From Bradyrhizobium sp. Ash2021 (GTDB lineage: Bacteria > Pseudomonadota > Alphaproteobacteria > Rhizobiales > Xanthobacteraceae), in NCBI RefSeq assembly GCF_031202265.1, contig NZ_CP100604.1, positions 2,834,501 to 2,898,500 of the forward strand: a DNA stretch of 64,000 bases. Direction: 5' to 3'. Under the pieces are notes generated by a model. The model was not told the DNA's origin, did not search any database, and was given only the letters and a program-made list of their open reading frames with translations. The first letter of the stretch is position 1. Every line of letters starts with the position of its first letter. The position numbers were made by a program, and so were the translations under genes. Shown in pieces: positions 8,555 to 18,028 of the stretch.

Positions 8555-9314
8555 TTAAACGTGCTGGCCGCCGTTGATGTGGATCTCGGCGCCGTTCACG
8601 TAGGAACTGGTTTCCGTGCAGAGCACATAGATGATCTTCGCCACTTCGTCGGGTGTGCCGAGGCGGTGCATCGGGATCTGCTGTTCGACGATCTTCTCCG
8701 TGCCCGGCGACAGGATCGAGGTGTCGATCTCGCCCGGCGCGATCGAATTGACGCGGACGCCGATACGGCCGAAGTCGGATGCCATTTCACGCGTCAACGA
8801 CGCCAGCGCCGCCTTCGAGGTCGCGTAAGCCACTCCGGCAAAGGGGTGAACGCGGGAGCCTGCGATCGAGGTGACGTTCACCACCGACCCCTTGGCGGCC
8901 TTCAATTCCTCCATCAGCCCGCGGGCCATCATGATCGGCGCGAAGAAATTGACGCGGAAAACGTGGCTCCAGGTATCGATGTCGGTATCCATGGTGCCGA
9001 GCCGCCCGCCGCCCGCCGCCCGCGGCCTTCGGCGAAATCGCGGCGTTGTTGACCAGCGCATGCAGTTCGCCGGTCCCGATTCGCTGGCGAATTTCAGAAA
9101 TCGCCCGCGTGGTGTCGGCGTGGTCGGCGAGGTCCACCTGGATGTGATCTTCCGGACCGGCGCCCCATGGGCATACTTCCGGAAAGGCGTGCCGGGAGCA
9201 GGTGATGACACGCCAGCCGGCACTGGAGAACCGGATTGCAGTAGCATGGCCGATGCCGCGGCTGGCTCCGGTCAGCAGCAGCGTGCGTCGGGGCGCGTTG
9301 GATGAAGAGGGCAT
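8555..9314 (-). pseudogene. Short-chain dehydrogenase/reductase, frameshifted by an extra 7-bp repeat unit
   Basis: An SDR oxidoreductase of about 250 residues split into two frames. The first frame (from ATG 9314) carries the Rossmann motif TGASRGIGHA and NNAAISPK. The second (ending 8555) carries the catalytic TSIAGS...YATSKAAL set and the usual C-terminus. The frames meet at 9005-9026, where the + strand has three tandem copies of GCCGCCC. Deleting one 7-base unit restores a single frame reading NNAAISPKAAGGGRLGTMDTD. It lies 21 bases downstream of pdxH and is probably cotranscribed. Alternatives are slippage polymorphism or assembly error in a GC-rich repeat. Confidence 0.85.
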
Positions 9315-9335
9315 GGAGGCTTCAGTCTTTCGAGA

Positions 9336-9977
9336 TCAGGGGTAGAGCCGGACTTTCGTCCAGCCTTGGGCCGGAGCATCGCGGCGGAATTCGATGCGGT
9401 CGTGCAGGCGGAACGGACGGTCGTGCCAGAACTCGAAGCGGGTCGGCGCGATGCGCCAGCCGCTCCACCCGGGCGGGCGCGGCACCTCGCCAATCATATG
9501 CTTGGCGGCGACCAGCGCGATCGCCTGTTCGAACGCAAACCGGCTTTCCAGCGGCTGCGACTGCTTGCTGGCCCAGGCGCCGATCTGGGCCTGCTTCGGC
9601 CTTGTGGCGAAATAGGCGTCGGCTTCGGCGTCCGTCACCGGCGTGACGTTGCCGCGGATGCGGACCTGACGGCGCAGCGATTTCCAGTGAAATAGTAAAG
9701 CCGCTTTAGGATTTGCGGCAAGTTCGCGGCCCTTTGGGCTCGCGATATGGCTGTAGAACACGAAACCGTCGGTGTCATAGCCTTTCATCAGCACCATGCG
9801 GACATCAGGCAATCCATCGGCGTCGACGGTCGCCAGCGCCATGGCGTTGGGATCGTTGGGCTCGGACTTCACCGCCTCCGCAAACCACTCGCCAAACAGC
9901 GCAAACGGTTCCGCGGCGGCGGTAAAATCACCCGATGTTAACGGTGTCGGGTGTTTGATGGAGGTTGTGTCGGTCAT
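9336..9977 (-). CDS. pdxH: Pyridoxamine 5'-phosphate oxidase
   Basis: FMN-dependent cytosolic oxidase converting pyridoxamine or pyridoxine 5'-phosphate to pyridoxal 5'-phosphate, the last step of vitamin B6 synthesis and salvage. Its 213 residues are normal for the family. Visible signatures are [10 protein letters not shown] and [19 protein letters not shown] (FMN/substrate site), RRQVRIRG, and the C-terminal WKxxR-type end represented by [20 protein letters not shown]. Start at 9977 ([10 protein letters not shown]) fits the family; an upstream ATG at 10031 adds an unrelated leader. The SDR gene follows closely. Confidence 0.93.
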   Translation of the reverse strand: MTDTTSIKHPTPLTSGDFTAAAEPFALFGEWFAEAVKSEPNDPNAMALATVDADGLPDVRMVLMKGYDTDGFVFYSHIASPKGRELAANPKAALLFHWKSLRRQVRIRGNVTPVTDAEADAYFATRPKQAQIGAWASKQSQPLESRFAFEQAIALVAAKHMIGEVPRPPGWSGWRIAPTRFEFWHDRPFRLHDRIEFRRDAPAQGWTKVRLYP

Positions 9978-10100
9978 GTCGGGAGTCCAGAGTTGCGTCC
10001 GTTCGCGTCCGAGAGCGCGTTGCAGTCCCACTATAGGCTCGCCCTATATAGGACATGGGGACGCATTGGCCTATCGGCGATCCGGCCGGCGGGCGCGGTG

Positions 10101-10511
10101 ATGACACTGATTCTAATTGGCGTTGGCTCAGGCGGCTGCAGCCTGTCGCGCCCGGATGCCGCCTTTGCCAAGATCGATGACAACGAGGTCACCGGTTCGC
10201 TCGGGACGGCACCCGCCCGCGCGCCGGCGCCGACCGAGAGCGATCTTGCCTTTGCGCGCAATGCCGCCTCCGACGTCCTGACCAAGGGCGACAAGGACTC
10301 CAGCCAGCCCTGGGAGAACCCCGAGACCGGCGCCCGCGGCTCGGTGACGCCGCTGGCCGAGGCTTATTCCGCGGAGGACGGCCGGACCTGCCGGGATTTC
10401 CTGGCCAGCTACGTCAACGGCCGTGCGGAAAGGTGGCTGCAGGGCGCCGCCTGTAAATCCAGCCATGGCCGTTGGGAAATTCATACGCTAAAGCCTTGGA
10501 AGCAGGGTTGA
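10101..10511 (+). CDS. RT0821/Lpp0805-type surface lipoprotein
   Basis: The C-terminal region matches what I recognise as the RT0821/Lpp0805 surface antigen family: WENPETGARGSVTPL, CRDFLASYVNGRAE and AACKSSHGRWEI. A lipobox-like GSGGC follows a short hydrophobic run (MTLILIGV). From ATG 10101 the signal peptide is very short and lacks a basic N-region. The frame is open upstream to 9951 with RTWGRIGLSAIRPAG before the hydrophobic run, so a non-ATG start between about 9990 and 10098 is plausible. Function unknown. Divergent from pdxH. Confidence 0.65.
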   Translation: MTLILIGVGSGGCSLSRPDAAFAKIDDNEVTGSLGTAPARAPAPTESDLAFARNAASDVLTKGDKDSSQPWENPETGARGSVTPLAEAYSAEDGRTCRDFLASYVNGRAERWLQGAACKSSHGRWEIHTLKPWKQG

Positions 10512-10632
10512 GAACTCTCCAAAAGCGTTCCACGGCAGTTGCAAAAATGCCACTGAGACCCCAGATGAAGCCAAAGCGGGCGAATTGCCCGTCCATTTCA
10601 GGTTTGATTTTCCCGTGAAGGAGACGTGACGG

Positions 10633-11616
10633 ATGCGCGACCCCTATGAGGTCTTGGGGGTGCAGCGGGGCGCCAGCGCTGCGGCGATCAAGAGCGCCTA
10701 TCGCAAGCTCGCCAAGAAGCATCACCCCGACAGCAACAAGAACGATCCGAAGGCCGCGGAGCGTTTTTCCGAGCTCAACTCGGCCAACGAGATCATCGGC
10801 GACGAGGCCAAGCGCAAGCAGTTCGATCGCGGCGAAATCGACGCCGAGGGCAAGCCGCGCTTCCAAGGCTTTCCCGGTGGCGGCTTTCCCGGCGGCGACC
10901 CGCGTGGCCGCGCCGGTGCGGCCGGCGGCGGGTTCGAATCCCATACCTTCCGCACCGGCGGCGGCCCCGGCGGCATGGGCGGCGCGGGGTTCGAGGACAT
11001 CCTCAACAGCATGTTCGGCGGCGGGGCCGCCCGGGGCGGCGCGCGGGCCGGCCGAAGCAGTCCGTTTGAGTTCGACACCGGCGGGATCGGGCTCGACCTC
11101 GATCTCAGCGTCGCCATGACGGTGTCGCTGGAGGAGGCGGTCAAGGGCGGGGAGAAGCGCGTCCGGTTGCCGAACGGCAAGGAACTCAATGTCAAAATCC
11201 CGGCTGGCGTCGTGGCCGGTCAGCAGATCCGGCTCAAGGGGCAGGGCGAGACGGCGCATGGCCATCCCCCCGGCGATCTCCTGATCACGGTCAGCATCGC
11301 GACACATCCGTTCTTCAAGGTCGACGGCAGCGATCTGCGCGTCGATCTGCCGATCACGCTGTATGAAGCCGTGCTTGGCGGCAAGGTTCGCGTGCCGACG
11401 CTCGGCAGCGCGGTCGAACTGTCGATCCCGAAAAACACCTCCAGCGGCCGCACGTTCCGCCTCAAGGGCAAGGGCCTGCCGAAGCCGGGCGGCGCGGGCG
11501 ACCTCTATGTCACGACCCGTATCATCCTGCCCGACGGGAACGATGCCGAGCTTGAGGCATTGATGCAGAAGTGGCGCGACGGACACCCCTATAATCCGCG
11601 CAGCGATCTCGGCTGA
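10633..11616 (+). CDS. DnaJ-like co-chaperone (CbpA type)
   Basis: J-domain co-chaperone of 327 residues. The J-domain (1-70) has the HPD motif at 31-33 (KKHHPDSNK), needed to stimulate DnaK ATPase. A Gly/Phe-rich linker (about 78-150) follows, then the substrate-binding C-terminal domains (about 155-315). There is no CxxCxGxG zinc-finger block, so it is the CbpA/class B type and not DnaJ itself. AAGGAGA lies about 8 bases upstream of the ATG. It stands alone, 120 bases after the surface-antigen gene. Confidence 0.9.
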   Translation: MRDPYEVLGVQRGASAAAIKSAYRKLAKKHHPDSNKNDPKAAERFSELNSANEIIGDEAKRKQFDRGEIDAEGKPRFQGFPGGGFPGGDPRGRAGAAGGGFESHTFRTGGGPGGMGGAGFEDILNSMFGGGAARGGARAGRSSPFEFDTGGIGLDLDLSVAMTVSLEEAVKGGEKRVRLPNGKELNVKIPAGVVAGQQIRLKGQGETAHGHPPGDLLITVSIATHPFFKVDGSDLRVDLPITLYEAVLGGKVRVPTLGSAVELSIPKNTSSGRTFRLKGKGLPKPGGAGDLYVTTRIILPDGNDAELEALMQKWRDGHPYNPRSDLG

Positions 11617-11642
11617 GCAAAAAAGAGCCCGTTAAAAAATGG

Positions 11643-11692
11643 GCGGCCTCGAAAGGGGGACCAGCGCGGTACAAAACCCCAATCGAGGCCGC
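11643..11692. other. Long hairpin downstream of the DnaJ-like gene
   Basis: GCGGCCTCGA (11643-11652) pairs perfectly with TCGAGGCCGC (11683-11692), with further GGGG/CCCC pairing inside. A smaller hairpin, GCCCGTT / AATGGGC, lies at 11627-11644. Neither is followed by a T-run, so simple rho-independent termination is not obvious. The rest of 11617-11894 shows no gene. Confidence 0.6.
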
Positions 11693-11894
11693 TTGCGCCG
11701 ATCGGCGGATCGAGCGCTACTCATTTTCGCGTGATCACCCAGTGCGATAATGAGACGCGTCGATGTCTTGATTCCAGATTTTCGATGTCAGAATTTGGAC
11801 TGGGGTGACAGCTGCCGGCCTGATCCGCTCTGGTTGAATCAGAATGCCATCGTTTTGACGTAACCGACGTCATTGCGCGCGAACACGCGATCAG

Positions 11895-12665
11895 TCAGCC
11901 TCCGGCCTTCTCCATCTGGTCGTAGACCGATTGCGCGATCTGGGTCAGCCGGCCCCGGTCGCTGACGCCGCTCACCACATAGGCCACGCCGCGATCGGCC
12001 CAGAACAGCGCGCCGTCGTTGCCCTGCGATGAGTATCGCATCTGCGCCGCCGCGGAGTCCGCCTTCGCGGTGTAGATCGTGAAGCGTTCGCCCGAGGCGC
12101 TCTCATACATCAGGAACGATGCAGGCCCGGTCGGGCCCGGCAACAGCCGCCCGCCGACCAGCTTCAATCCCGCGGCGGCCAGTTCAGGCGCGCGCACGTC
12201 CCAGCCGCAGCGCTTGGTCAACCATTGCTGCAGATGCGTGAGCTCGCTGCCGGGCACCTCGACGGGATGACGGACCTCGACCACATAGAGCCGGTGCGCA
12301 TCGAGCGCATCCACCGTGAAACTCTGGAACGTCGAGGGCGCCGCCGCGACGCCGTGCGCCATCCAGCCGACGCCGCCCCCGGCGATGAATGCGGCCAGCG
12401 TCGCCGCGATTGCGCCGTAGACCCATTGGCGCGGCTGTCGCACCAACCGCTCGATCTCGAGCCGCTTCGGCACCGCCTCGTCGGCGACCGAATCGTAACG
12501 CGCGTGCAGCGCTTCGGCCATCGCGCGCCACGACTGCACCCGCGCGGCATCGTCGGGATGCGTTGTCAGCCACGCCTCGACGTCGCCGCGCCGTTCCGCC
12601 GGCAACTCGCCGTCGACGTAAGCATGCAGCTCGTCTTCGGTGACGGGAATATTGGGATCGGTCAT
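11895..12665 (-). CDS. Anti-sigma factor, membrane-bound
   Basis: A 256-residue protein with a cytoplasmic anti-sigma domain (about 1-75: TEDELHAYVDGELPAERRGDVEAW), one membrane segment (about 82-104) and a periplasmic domain of about 150 residues. This is the usual layout of anti-sigma factors that hold an ECF sigma at the membrane. The zinc-binding HxxxCxxC motif of the ZAS class is absent. It is downstream of the ECF gene in the same orientation (gap 126 bases), so it is the likely cognate inhibitor. Confidence 0.85.
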   Translation of the reverse strand: MTDPNIPVTEDELHAYVDGELPAERRGDVEAWLTTHPDDAARVQSWRAMAEALHARYDSVADEAVPKRLEIERLVRQPRQWVYGAIAATLAAFIAGGGVGWMAHGVAAAPSTFQSFTVDALDAHRLYVVEVRHPVEVPGSELTHLQQWLTKRCGWDVRAPELAAAGLKLVGGRLLPGPTGPASFLMYESASGERFTIYTAKADSAAAQMRYSSQGNDGALFWADRGVAYVVSGVSDRGRLTQIAQSVYDQMEKAGG

Positions 12666-12791
12666 TGTCGTCTCTGTCCAGTCTTGATCGAAAATTGAAA
12701 AAATCCAACGCGCCTGAATCCAACGCTCCCTAAAACTGACGTTCCTTCAGTCCGGCCTCTGCCATGCATAACGCCTGCCATTGCGCTTCCA

Positions 12792-13346
12792 TCATTTCAC
12801 CCGCCGCAGCGCGGTGCGCTCGCCCTCAAGCGACGCTTTCACATGAGCCCGCGCGCGGGCAAGCCGGGACATTACGGTACCGATCGGGACGCCCTGAATG
12901 TCGGCGACCTCGCGGTAGCTCAATCCTTCCAGCATCACCAGCAGCAGCACGGAACGCTGTTCTTCCACCAGTGTCGCCAGTGCGCGGGCGATGTCGCGTC
13001 CTTCGGCCTCGGTGCCGCTGGCGTCCGGGTTGTTGTCGAGCAGCGGCATGAATTGCGGCCGCCGCGCCAGCGATCGCCGCCGGTTCTTGTTGAGGTTGGT
13101 CAGGATGGTGTAGAGCCAGCTCCTGACGTCACCGCCGAGAAACAGCCGTTCCGACCGCAGCGCCCGCACCAGCGTATCCTGCACCAGATCGTCGGCGATA
13201 TCGGCGTCGCGCGCGAGCGCGCGCGCGTACCGGCGGAGCGCCGGAATCATGGCTTCGACACTTTGACGAAACGCGGTCATTGGCACCAGATCTTCTGCTT
13301 GGTCCGGCGCGAACGCCTTACCCAACATAACACCCAAATGGCGCAT
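12792..13346 (-). CDS. ECF-type RNA polymerase sigma factor
   Basis: A 184-residue ECF sigma factor. Region 2 covers about residues 33-100 (ARALARDADIADDLVQDTLV, then RSWLYTILTNL). Region 4 covers about 125-175, with helix-turn-helix LSYREVADIQGVPIGTVMSRL. I kept the ATG at 13346 because AGGAA lies about 5 bases upstream; in-frame ATGs at 13328 and 13280 are alternatives, and the second would match shorter relatives. Paired with the membrane anti-sigma gene downstream; the signal is unknown. Confidence 0.9.
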   Translation of the reverse strand: MRHLGVMLGKAFAPDQAEDLVPMTAFRQSVEAMIPALRRYARALARDADIADDLVQDTLVRALRSERLFLGGDVRSWLYTILTNLNKNRRRSLARRPQFMPLLDNNPDASGTEAEGRDIARALATLVEEQRSVLLLVMLEGLSYREVADIQGVPIGTVMSRLARARAHVKASLEGERTALRRVK

Positions 13347-13462
13347 CTATTCCTGTGATCGCGGCCTGCGGAAAACAGCGTTAACCGGGGCGGATTTGGG
13401 CTGTACCCCGCTGGAGTGCTGGTGTACCTCCAAACCCTGATGAGAGCGTGATTGGAAACCGG

Positions 13463-14287
13463 ATGCCGCATAATTCAGGTCTGATGCAGGGCAAGCGCGG
13501 AGTGATCCTCGGCGTCGCCAACAACCGCTCGATCGCCTGGGGGATCGCCAAGGCATGCCGGGAAGCCGGTGCGGAGGTCGCGCTCACCTGGCAGGGCGAT
13601 GCGCTGAAGAAGCGGGTCGAGCCGCTGGCCAAAGAGCTCGGCGGTATCCTGCTGGGTCATTGCGACGTGACCGATCCCGCAACCATCGACGCCGCGTTCG
13701 ATCTGCTCGGCGAGAAATGGGGCAAGATCGACTTCGTGGTGCATGCGATCGCATTCTCCGACAAGGACCAGCTAGACGGCCGCTACCTCGAGACCACCGC
13801 CGACAATTTTTCCAAGACCATGCTGATCTCCTGCTATTCGCTGACGGCGATTGCGCAGCGCGCCGAAAAGCTTTTGACCGACGGCGGCTCGATCCTGACG
13901 CTGACCTATTACGGCTCCGAGAAATGGATGCCGCACTACAACGTGATGGGCGTCGCCAAGGCGGCGCTGGAGGCCAGCGTGCGCTATCTCGCCGCCGATC
14001 TCGGCGAGAAGAATATCCGCGTCAACGCGATTTCGGCCGGGCCGATCAAGACGCTGGCGTTTGCCGGCATTGCCGACTCCCGCTACCTCCTGAAGTGGAA
14101 CGAGATCAACGCGCCGTTGCGCCGCAACGTCACCATCGAGGAAGTCGGCGACAGCGCGCTGTATCTGCTTTCGCATCTGTCGCGCGGCGTCACCGGCGAG
14201 GTGCACCACGTCGATTCCGGCTATCATGTCCTCGGCATGAAACGCCCCGAAGCGCCGGATATCTCGCTCTCGCCCGGCAAGGAATAG
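13463..14287 (+). CDS. fabI: Enoyl-[acyl-carrier-protein] reductase (NADH)
   Basis: FabI-type reductase of 274 residues that reduces the enoyl-ACP double bond in the last step of each fatty acid elongation cycle. Family marks are the GxxxxxSIAxG nucleotide site (GVANNRSIAWGIAK), the catalytic pair Tyr159...Lys166 in HYNVMGVAKAALEAS, and AISAGPIKTLA. The ATG at 13463 follows GGAAAC; a GTG at 13448 in the same frame is less likely. Divergent from the ECF sigma gene; the histidine phosphatase gene begins 11 bases after it. Confidence 0.93.
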   Translation: MPHNSGLMQGKRGVILGVANNRSIAWGIAKACREAGAEVALTWQGDALKKRVEPLAKELGGILLGHCDVTDPATIDAAFDLLGEKWGKIDFVVHAIAFSDKDQLDGRYLETTADNFSKTMLISCYSLTAIAQRAEKLLTDGGSILTLTYYGSEKWMPHYNVMGVAKAALEASVRYLAADLGEKNIRVNAISAGPIKTLAFAGIADSRYLLKWNEINAPLRRNVTIEEVGDSALYLLSHLSRGVTGEVHHVDSGYHVLGMKRPEAPDISLSPGKE

Positions 14288-14298
14288 CCGCACGTCCG

Positions 14299-14898
14299 AT
14301 GCCTGCGCCCATCATCTATTACATTCGCCATGGCGAGACGTCGTGGAATGCCGAAGGCAGGCTGCAGGGCGTACTCGATATTCCCCTGAACGATCTCGGC
14401 CGCAAGCAGGCCGCGGAGGCCGGCAACATCCTCGCCGGTCTGTTCGCGCGCGATGGCCGCAGCAAATCCTCGCTGTCGTTCGTCGCCAGTCCGCTGATCC
14501 GTGCCCGCGCGACCATGGAGCTGGTGCGCCGCGAACTGAAGCTGCCGCTCGCCGGTTACGCGCTCGACGACCGCCTGCGTGAAATCGCCTACGGCCGATG
14601 GGAAGGCTCGACGCTGCCCGAGATGCAGGTGGCCGACCCCGAACTGTTCGCCAGGCGCCAGAGCGAAAAATGGACGGTGGCTCCCCCGGGCGGCGAAAGC
14701 TATGTTGCGGTGCAGGCGCGAATGCAGGATTGGTATGCCTCGCTGCAGGCCGACACCGTCGCGGTGGCGCATGGCGGCACGGCGAGGGCGCTGATGGTGG
14801 CGCTCGGCATCGAAACGCCGCTCAGCGCGGCCGACCTGACCATCGAGCAGGGCGCGGTCTATGTGTTCCGCGATGGGGGACTGCAGAAGTATAGTTAA
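14299..14898 (+). CDS. Histidine phosphatase superfamily protein (phosphoglycerate-mutase-like)
   Basis: A 199-residue phosphatase with the catalytic RHG at 10-12 ([11 protein letters not shown]) and a second histidine in [10 protein letters not shown]. Also present are [12 protein letters not shown] and the acid-residue segment [11 protein letters not shown]. This branch includes phosphatases of small phospho-metabolites; mutase activity is unlikely but the substrate is open. It starts 11 bases after the fabI stop, so it is probably cotranscribed. A family A repeat follows the stop. Confidence 0.85.
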   Translation: MPAPIIYYIRHGETSWNAEGRLQGVLDIPLNDLGRKQAAEAGNILAGLFARDGRSKSSLSFVASPLIRARATMELVRRELKLPLAGYALDDRLREIAYGRWEGSTLPEMQVADPELFARRQSEKWTVAPPGGESYVAVQARMQDWYASLQADTVAVAHGGTARALMVALGIETPLSAADLTIEQGAVYVFRDGGLQKYS

Positions 14899-14908
14899 GG
14901 CTTGCGCT

Positions 14909-15008
14909 GTCATTCCGGGGCGCCCGAAGGGCGAACCTCAGATGTGCAGTTGCACGTCGGGGAATCTCGAGATTCCGGGCTCGATGCTTCGCATCGCCCC
15001 GGAATGAC
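14909..15008. repeat. Palindromic intergenic repeat, family A copy 2
   Basis: Starts GTCATTCCGGGGCG and ends CCCCGGAATGAC, like the copy at 892-990. It contains the same GGAATCTCGAGATTCC palindrome and a variant ATGTGCAGTTGCAC block. It lies between the phosphatase gene and aroC. Confidence 0.8.
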
Positions 15009-15074
15009 GGTGGGTTTGACCGCCGGGGGCGCGCGCGTTACCACACAGCCCTATCCGGCGATATCGAGCTCAAA

Positions 15075-16160
15075 ATGTCCTTCAACACCTTCGGCCATAT
15101 GTTCCGGGTCACGACCTTTGGCGAGAGCCACGGGATCGCGATCGGCTGCGTGGTCGATGGCTGCCCGCCGCTGATCCCGCTGACATCAGAGGACATCCAG
15201 CACGATCTCGACCGCCGCCGTCCGGGCCAGTCGCGCTTCACCACCCAGCGCCAGGAGGCCGACGCGGTGAAGATTCTGTCCGGCGTGATGGCGCATCCCG
15301 AGACCGGCGTGCAGGTGACGACGGGAACGCCGATCGCGCTGCTGATCGAGAACACCGACCAGCGCTCGAAGGACTATTCCGAGATCAAGGACAAGTTCCG
15401 TCCGGGCCACGCCGACTTCACCTATGAGGCCAAATACGGCCTGCGCGATTATCGCGGCGGCGGCCGTTCGTCGGCGCGCGAGACCGCGACGCGGGTCGCG
15501 GCCGGCGCCATCGCGCGAAAAATCCTGCCTGATGTAAAGGTGCGCGGCGCGCTGGTGCAGATGGGCCCGCACAAGATCGACCGCGACAAATGGGACTGGG
15601 ACGAGATCGCGCGCAATCCGTTCTTCTGCCCGGACAAGGACAAGGCTGCGTTCTTCGAAAGCTATCTCGACGGCATCCGCAAGAACGGCTCGTCGATCGG
15701 CGCGGTCATCGAAGTGGTCGCCGAAGGCGTACCGCCCGGCCTTGGCGCGCCGATCTACGCCAAGCTCGATGCCGAGCTTGGCGCGGCGATGATGAGCATC
15801 AACGCGGTGAAGGGCGTCGAGATCGGCGCCGGCTTCGGCGCTGCGGAATTATCCGGCGAGGAGAACGCCGACGAGATGCGGACCGGCAATAACGGCACGC
15901 GCTTCCTGTCGAACCATGCCGGCGGCGTGCTCGGCGGCATCTCCACCGGCCAGCCGGTGGTGGTGCGCTTTGCCGTCAAGCCGACCTCGTCGATCCTCTC
16001 CCCGCGCCAGACCGTCGATCGCAAGGGCGCCGACACCGACATCATGACCAAGGGCCGTCACGACCCCTGCGTCGGCATCCGCGCGGTGCCGGTCGGGGAA
16101 GCCATGATGGCCTGCGTGCTGGCGGATCATCTGTTGCGGCATCGCGGCCAGGTCGGCTAA
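15075..16160 (+). CDS. aroC: Chorismate synthase
   Basis: Converts 5-enolpyruvylshikimate 3-phosphate to chorismate using reduced FMN, the last common step to aromatic amino acids and other chorismate products. Its 361 residues match the family. Signatures are [17 protein letters not shown] near the N-terminus, the [12 protein letters not shown] loop, and [14 protein letters not shown] with KPTSSI. Its neighbours are unrelated, and it is separated from fabI and the phosphatase by a palindromic repeat. Confidence 0.96.
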   Translation: MSFNTFGHMFRVTTFGESHGIAIGCVVDGCPPLIPLTSEDIQHDLDRRRPGQSRFTTQRQEADAVKILSGVMAHPETGVQVTTGTPIALLIENTDQRSKDYSEIKDKFRPGHADFTYEAKYGLRDYRGGGRSSARETATRVAAGAIARKILPDVKVRGALVQMGPHKIDRDKWDWDEIARNPFFCPDKDKAAFFESYLDGIRKNGSSIGAVIEVVAEGVPPGLGAPIYAKLDAELGAAMMSINAVKGVEIGAGFGAAELSGEENADEMRTGNNGTRFLSNHAGGVLGGISTGQPVVVRFAVKPTSSILSPRQTVDRKGADTDIMTKGRHDPCVGIRAVPVGEAMMACVLADHLLRHRGQVG

Positions 16161-16236
16161 CGGGCTGCATTGCCGCAACGTCAAGCGTTCCGGTCGTCTT
16201 GACGCGCGCGGCACTTGCGCGGCAAATACCGGCGTC

Positions 16237-17421
16237 ATGAATGCATCAGAACTGCAGAAGCTGACCGACTGGCTGATCGACGGCGGGAGATCCGCAGCCA
16301 GCCCCAGCAGGTTCATGGCCGAAACCTGCGAGCGGATGGTTGCGGCAGGCCTGCCGCTCTGGCGTGTCGGCATCTTCGTTCGCACCCTGCATCCAGATAT
16401 TTACGGGCGCAATTTCATCTGGAAGCCGGGCGCCGAGGTCGAGCTCGGCACGGTCGATTACAAGATTCTGGAGTCGCCGGATTTCCGCACCAGCCCGCTG
16501 ATCATCGTGTTTCAGCAGGGGCTGGAGGTTCGCGCCCGCATCGACGATCCCGCGAGCAAGCGCTTCCCGATCGTCGAGGAAATGCGCGCCGAGGGTGTAA
16601 CGGATTACGTTGCGATGCCGCTGCCATTCATCAATGGAACGGTCAACGCATCGAGTTGGACCACCAAGCAGCCGGGTGGATTCACGGATGAACAATTGGC
16701 GGCGCTACGGCAGGTCGTGACGCCGCTGGCGCGCGTGATCGAAATCTTCAGTCTGACGCGTACCGCCGCAAGCCTGCTCGATACCTATGTCGGCAACCGC
16801 GCCGGCGAGCGGATTCTTGGCGGCCAGATCAGGCGCGGCCACACCGAGACGATGAACGCCGCGATCTGGCTGTCCGATCTGCGCGGCTTTACCGCGCTGT
16901 CGGACCGGTTGCCGGCCGAGACCATCGTGGACATCCTGAACAATTATTTCGACTGCCAGGTAGCCGCGATCCGCGCGCATGGCGGCGAAGTCCTGAAATA
17001 CATGGGAGACGGGCTGCTCGCGGTTTTTCCGATCGATGAATATGTCGGCGATGAGCAGCAGGTCTGCTCGCGCGTGCTCGAAGCCGCCCACGAATCCCGC
17101 GCCAGCGTCGCGGACATGCATTATCCGATTGGCGAAGCCGTCGAACGCTTTCGCTTCGGCGTCGCCCTGCATGTCGGAAGAATCCTGTACGGCAACATCG
17201 GCGGCGGCAACCGGCTCGACTTCACCTGCATCGGCCCGGCCGTCAACCTCGCCGCGCGGCTGGAAAAGATCGCCAGCCGCCTCCATCGCACCGTGGTGGC
17301 GTCGGAAGGTTTTGCCGGCATCTGCCGGGGCGGCTGGAGCGACCTCGGTGAGTTTCCGGTTGCCGGCTTTTCAAAGGCCGCGCGGGTCTACGGCCTGGTC
17401 GACGAAACGCCGGCGAGCTGA
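16237..17421 (+). CDS. Class III adenylate/guanylate cyclase with N-terminal sensor-like domain
   Basis: A 394-residue protein with no membrane segment. The N-terminal 190 residues look GAF-like. The cyclase domain (about 205-385) shows the metal-binding Asp in WLSDLRGFTAL, the second Asp in KYMGDGLLAVFP, and a transition-state-type stretch IGGGNRLDFTCIGPAVNLAARLE. The lysine position that specifies adenine corresponds to the NRLDF segment and the partner position to TCIG, but I would not assign cAMP versus cGMP by eye. It is likely a soluble sensor-cyclase, and lies alone. Confidence 0.88.
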   Translation: MNASELQKLTDWLIDGGRSAASPSRFMAETCERMVAAGLPLWRVGIFVRTLHPDIYGRNFIWKPGAEVELGTVDYKILESPDFRTSPLIIVFQQGLEVRARIDDPASKRFPIVEEMRAEGVTDYVAMPLPFINGTVNASSWTTKQPGGFTDEQLAALRQVVTPLARVIEIFSLTRTAASLLDTYVGNRAGERILGGQIRRGHTETMNAAIWLSDLRGFTALSDRLPAETIVDILNNYFDCQVAAIRAHGGEVLKYMGDGLLAVFPIDEYVGDEQQVCSRVLEAAHESRASVADMHYPIGEAVERFRFGVALHVGRILYGNIGGGNRLDFTCIGPAVNLAARLEKIASRLHRTVVASEGFAGICRGGWSDLGEFPVAGFSKAARVYGLVDETPAS

Positions 17422-17437
17422 CGCCGGCGGCCGCCGC

Positions 17438-17743
17438 TCACTTCTTCGCGCATTCCTTCGAGCCGGGTTTCTGCTCCACACATTTCTGATTTTGGGGAGC
17501 GGTATACACGACGACGGGCTGTGGCCGCGGATGATGATGCTGATGCAGGACGGGCTGGCCGACGGGCTTCACTACCGTATTGGTACGAATGGCGGGATTG
17601 ACGCGAACGACAGGAGCGACATGAACGACCGGCGCGACATGAACGATCGGGGCGACGTGGACGACAGGAGCGATATATGTGCCGGCCATCGCCGGCGTCG
17701 AGATCAGCAGCAATGTGGTCGCGACGATTTTCTTCATGGCCAT
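17438..17743 (-). CDS. Small secreted protein with HVAP tandem repeats
   Basis: A 101-residue protein. The signal peptide MAMKKIVATTLLLISTPAMA is cleaved after AMA. Four near-identical units of about six residues (HVAPIV / HVAPVV) follow, then a His/Pro-rich stretch (LHQHHHPRPQP) and a C-terminal pair of Cys. GGGGGAAC lies about 5 bases before the ATG. The low-complexity repeats probably form an extended periplasmic or surface segment, and the His-run might bind metal. Family unknown to me. Confidence 0.65.
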   Translation of the reverse strand: MAMKKIVATTLLLISTPAMAGTYIAPVVHVAPIVHVAPVVHVAPVVRVNPAIRTNTVVKPVGQPVLHQHHHPRPQPVVVYTAPQNQKCVEQKPGSKECAKK

Positions 17744-17779
17744 TTTGTTCCCCCTGTGAACGGCAGCAGATAGCTTCCG

Positions 17780-17985
17780 GCGACCGGCGCCGGTCGTGCG
17801 TGTTGCGTTGGTCTCGACAATGTCGGTGGTGAAGGCCGCGGATCGTCAGCGGCGGCGTGCGGTATGATGGCCTTGCGGGTCTGTTTCTCGGTCAGCGAAC
17901 GTCTATCATGAGTGGTAAAGACAAATAACGGATACGTAAAGTGGTCGTTGCCAAGAAAGCTTTGGGGTCGGCAGCGCAGCGTCCG
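17780..17985 (-). pseudogene. Decayed second clpS copy
   Basis: The minus frame here reads LGNDHFTYPLFVFTTHDR then SLTEKQTRKAIIPHAAA. This lines up, in order, with ILVNDDYTPREFVVTVLK and MTEDQAHKVMITAHRRG of the intact ClpS just upstream (18029-18334). At DNA level, CTTGGTCTCGGCGACGTC and TTCTCGGTCAG-type blocks also match between the two regions. The copy lacks a start of its own, the end of the domain is scrambled, and key residues are lost. It looks like an old tandem duplication or a decayed paralog. Confidence 0.65.
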
Positions 17986-18028
17986 TCGCGGATTTCGCTG
18001 CACGCGATTCGGGCCGCGCCCGAACGCG

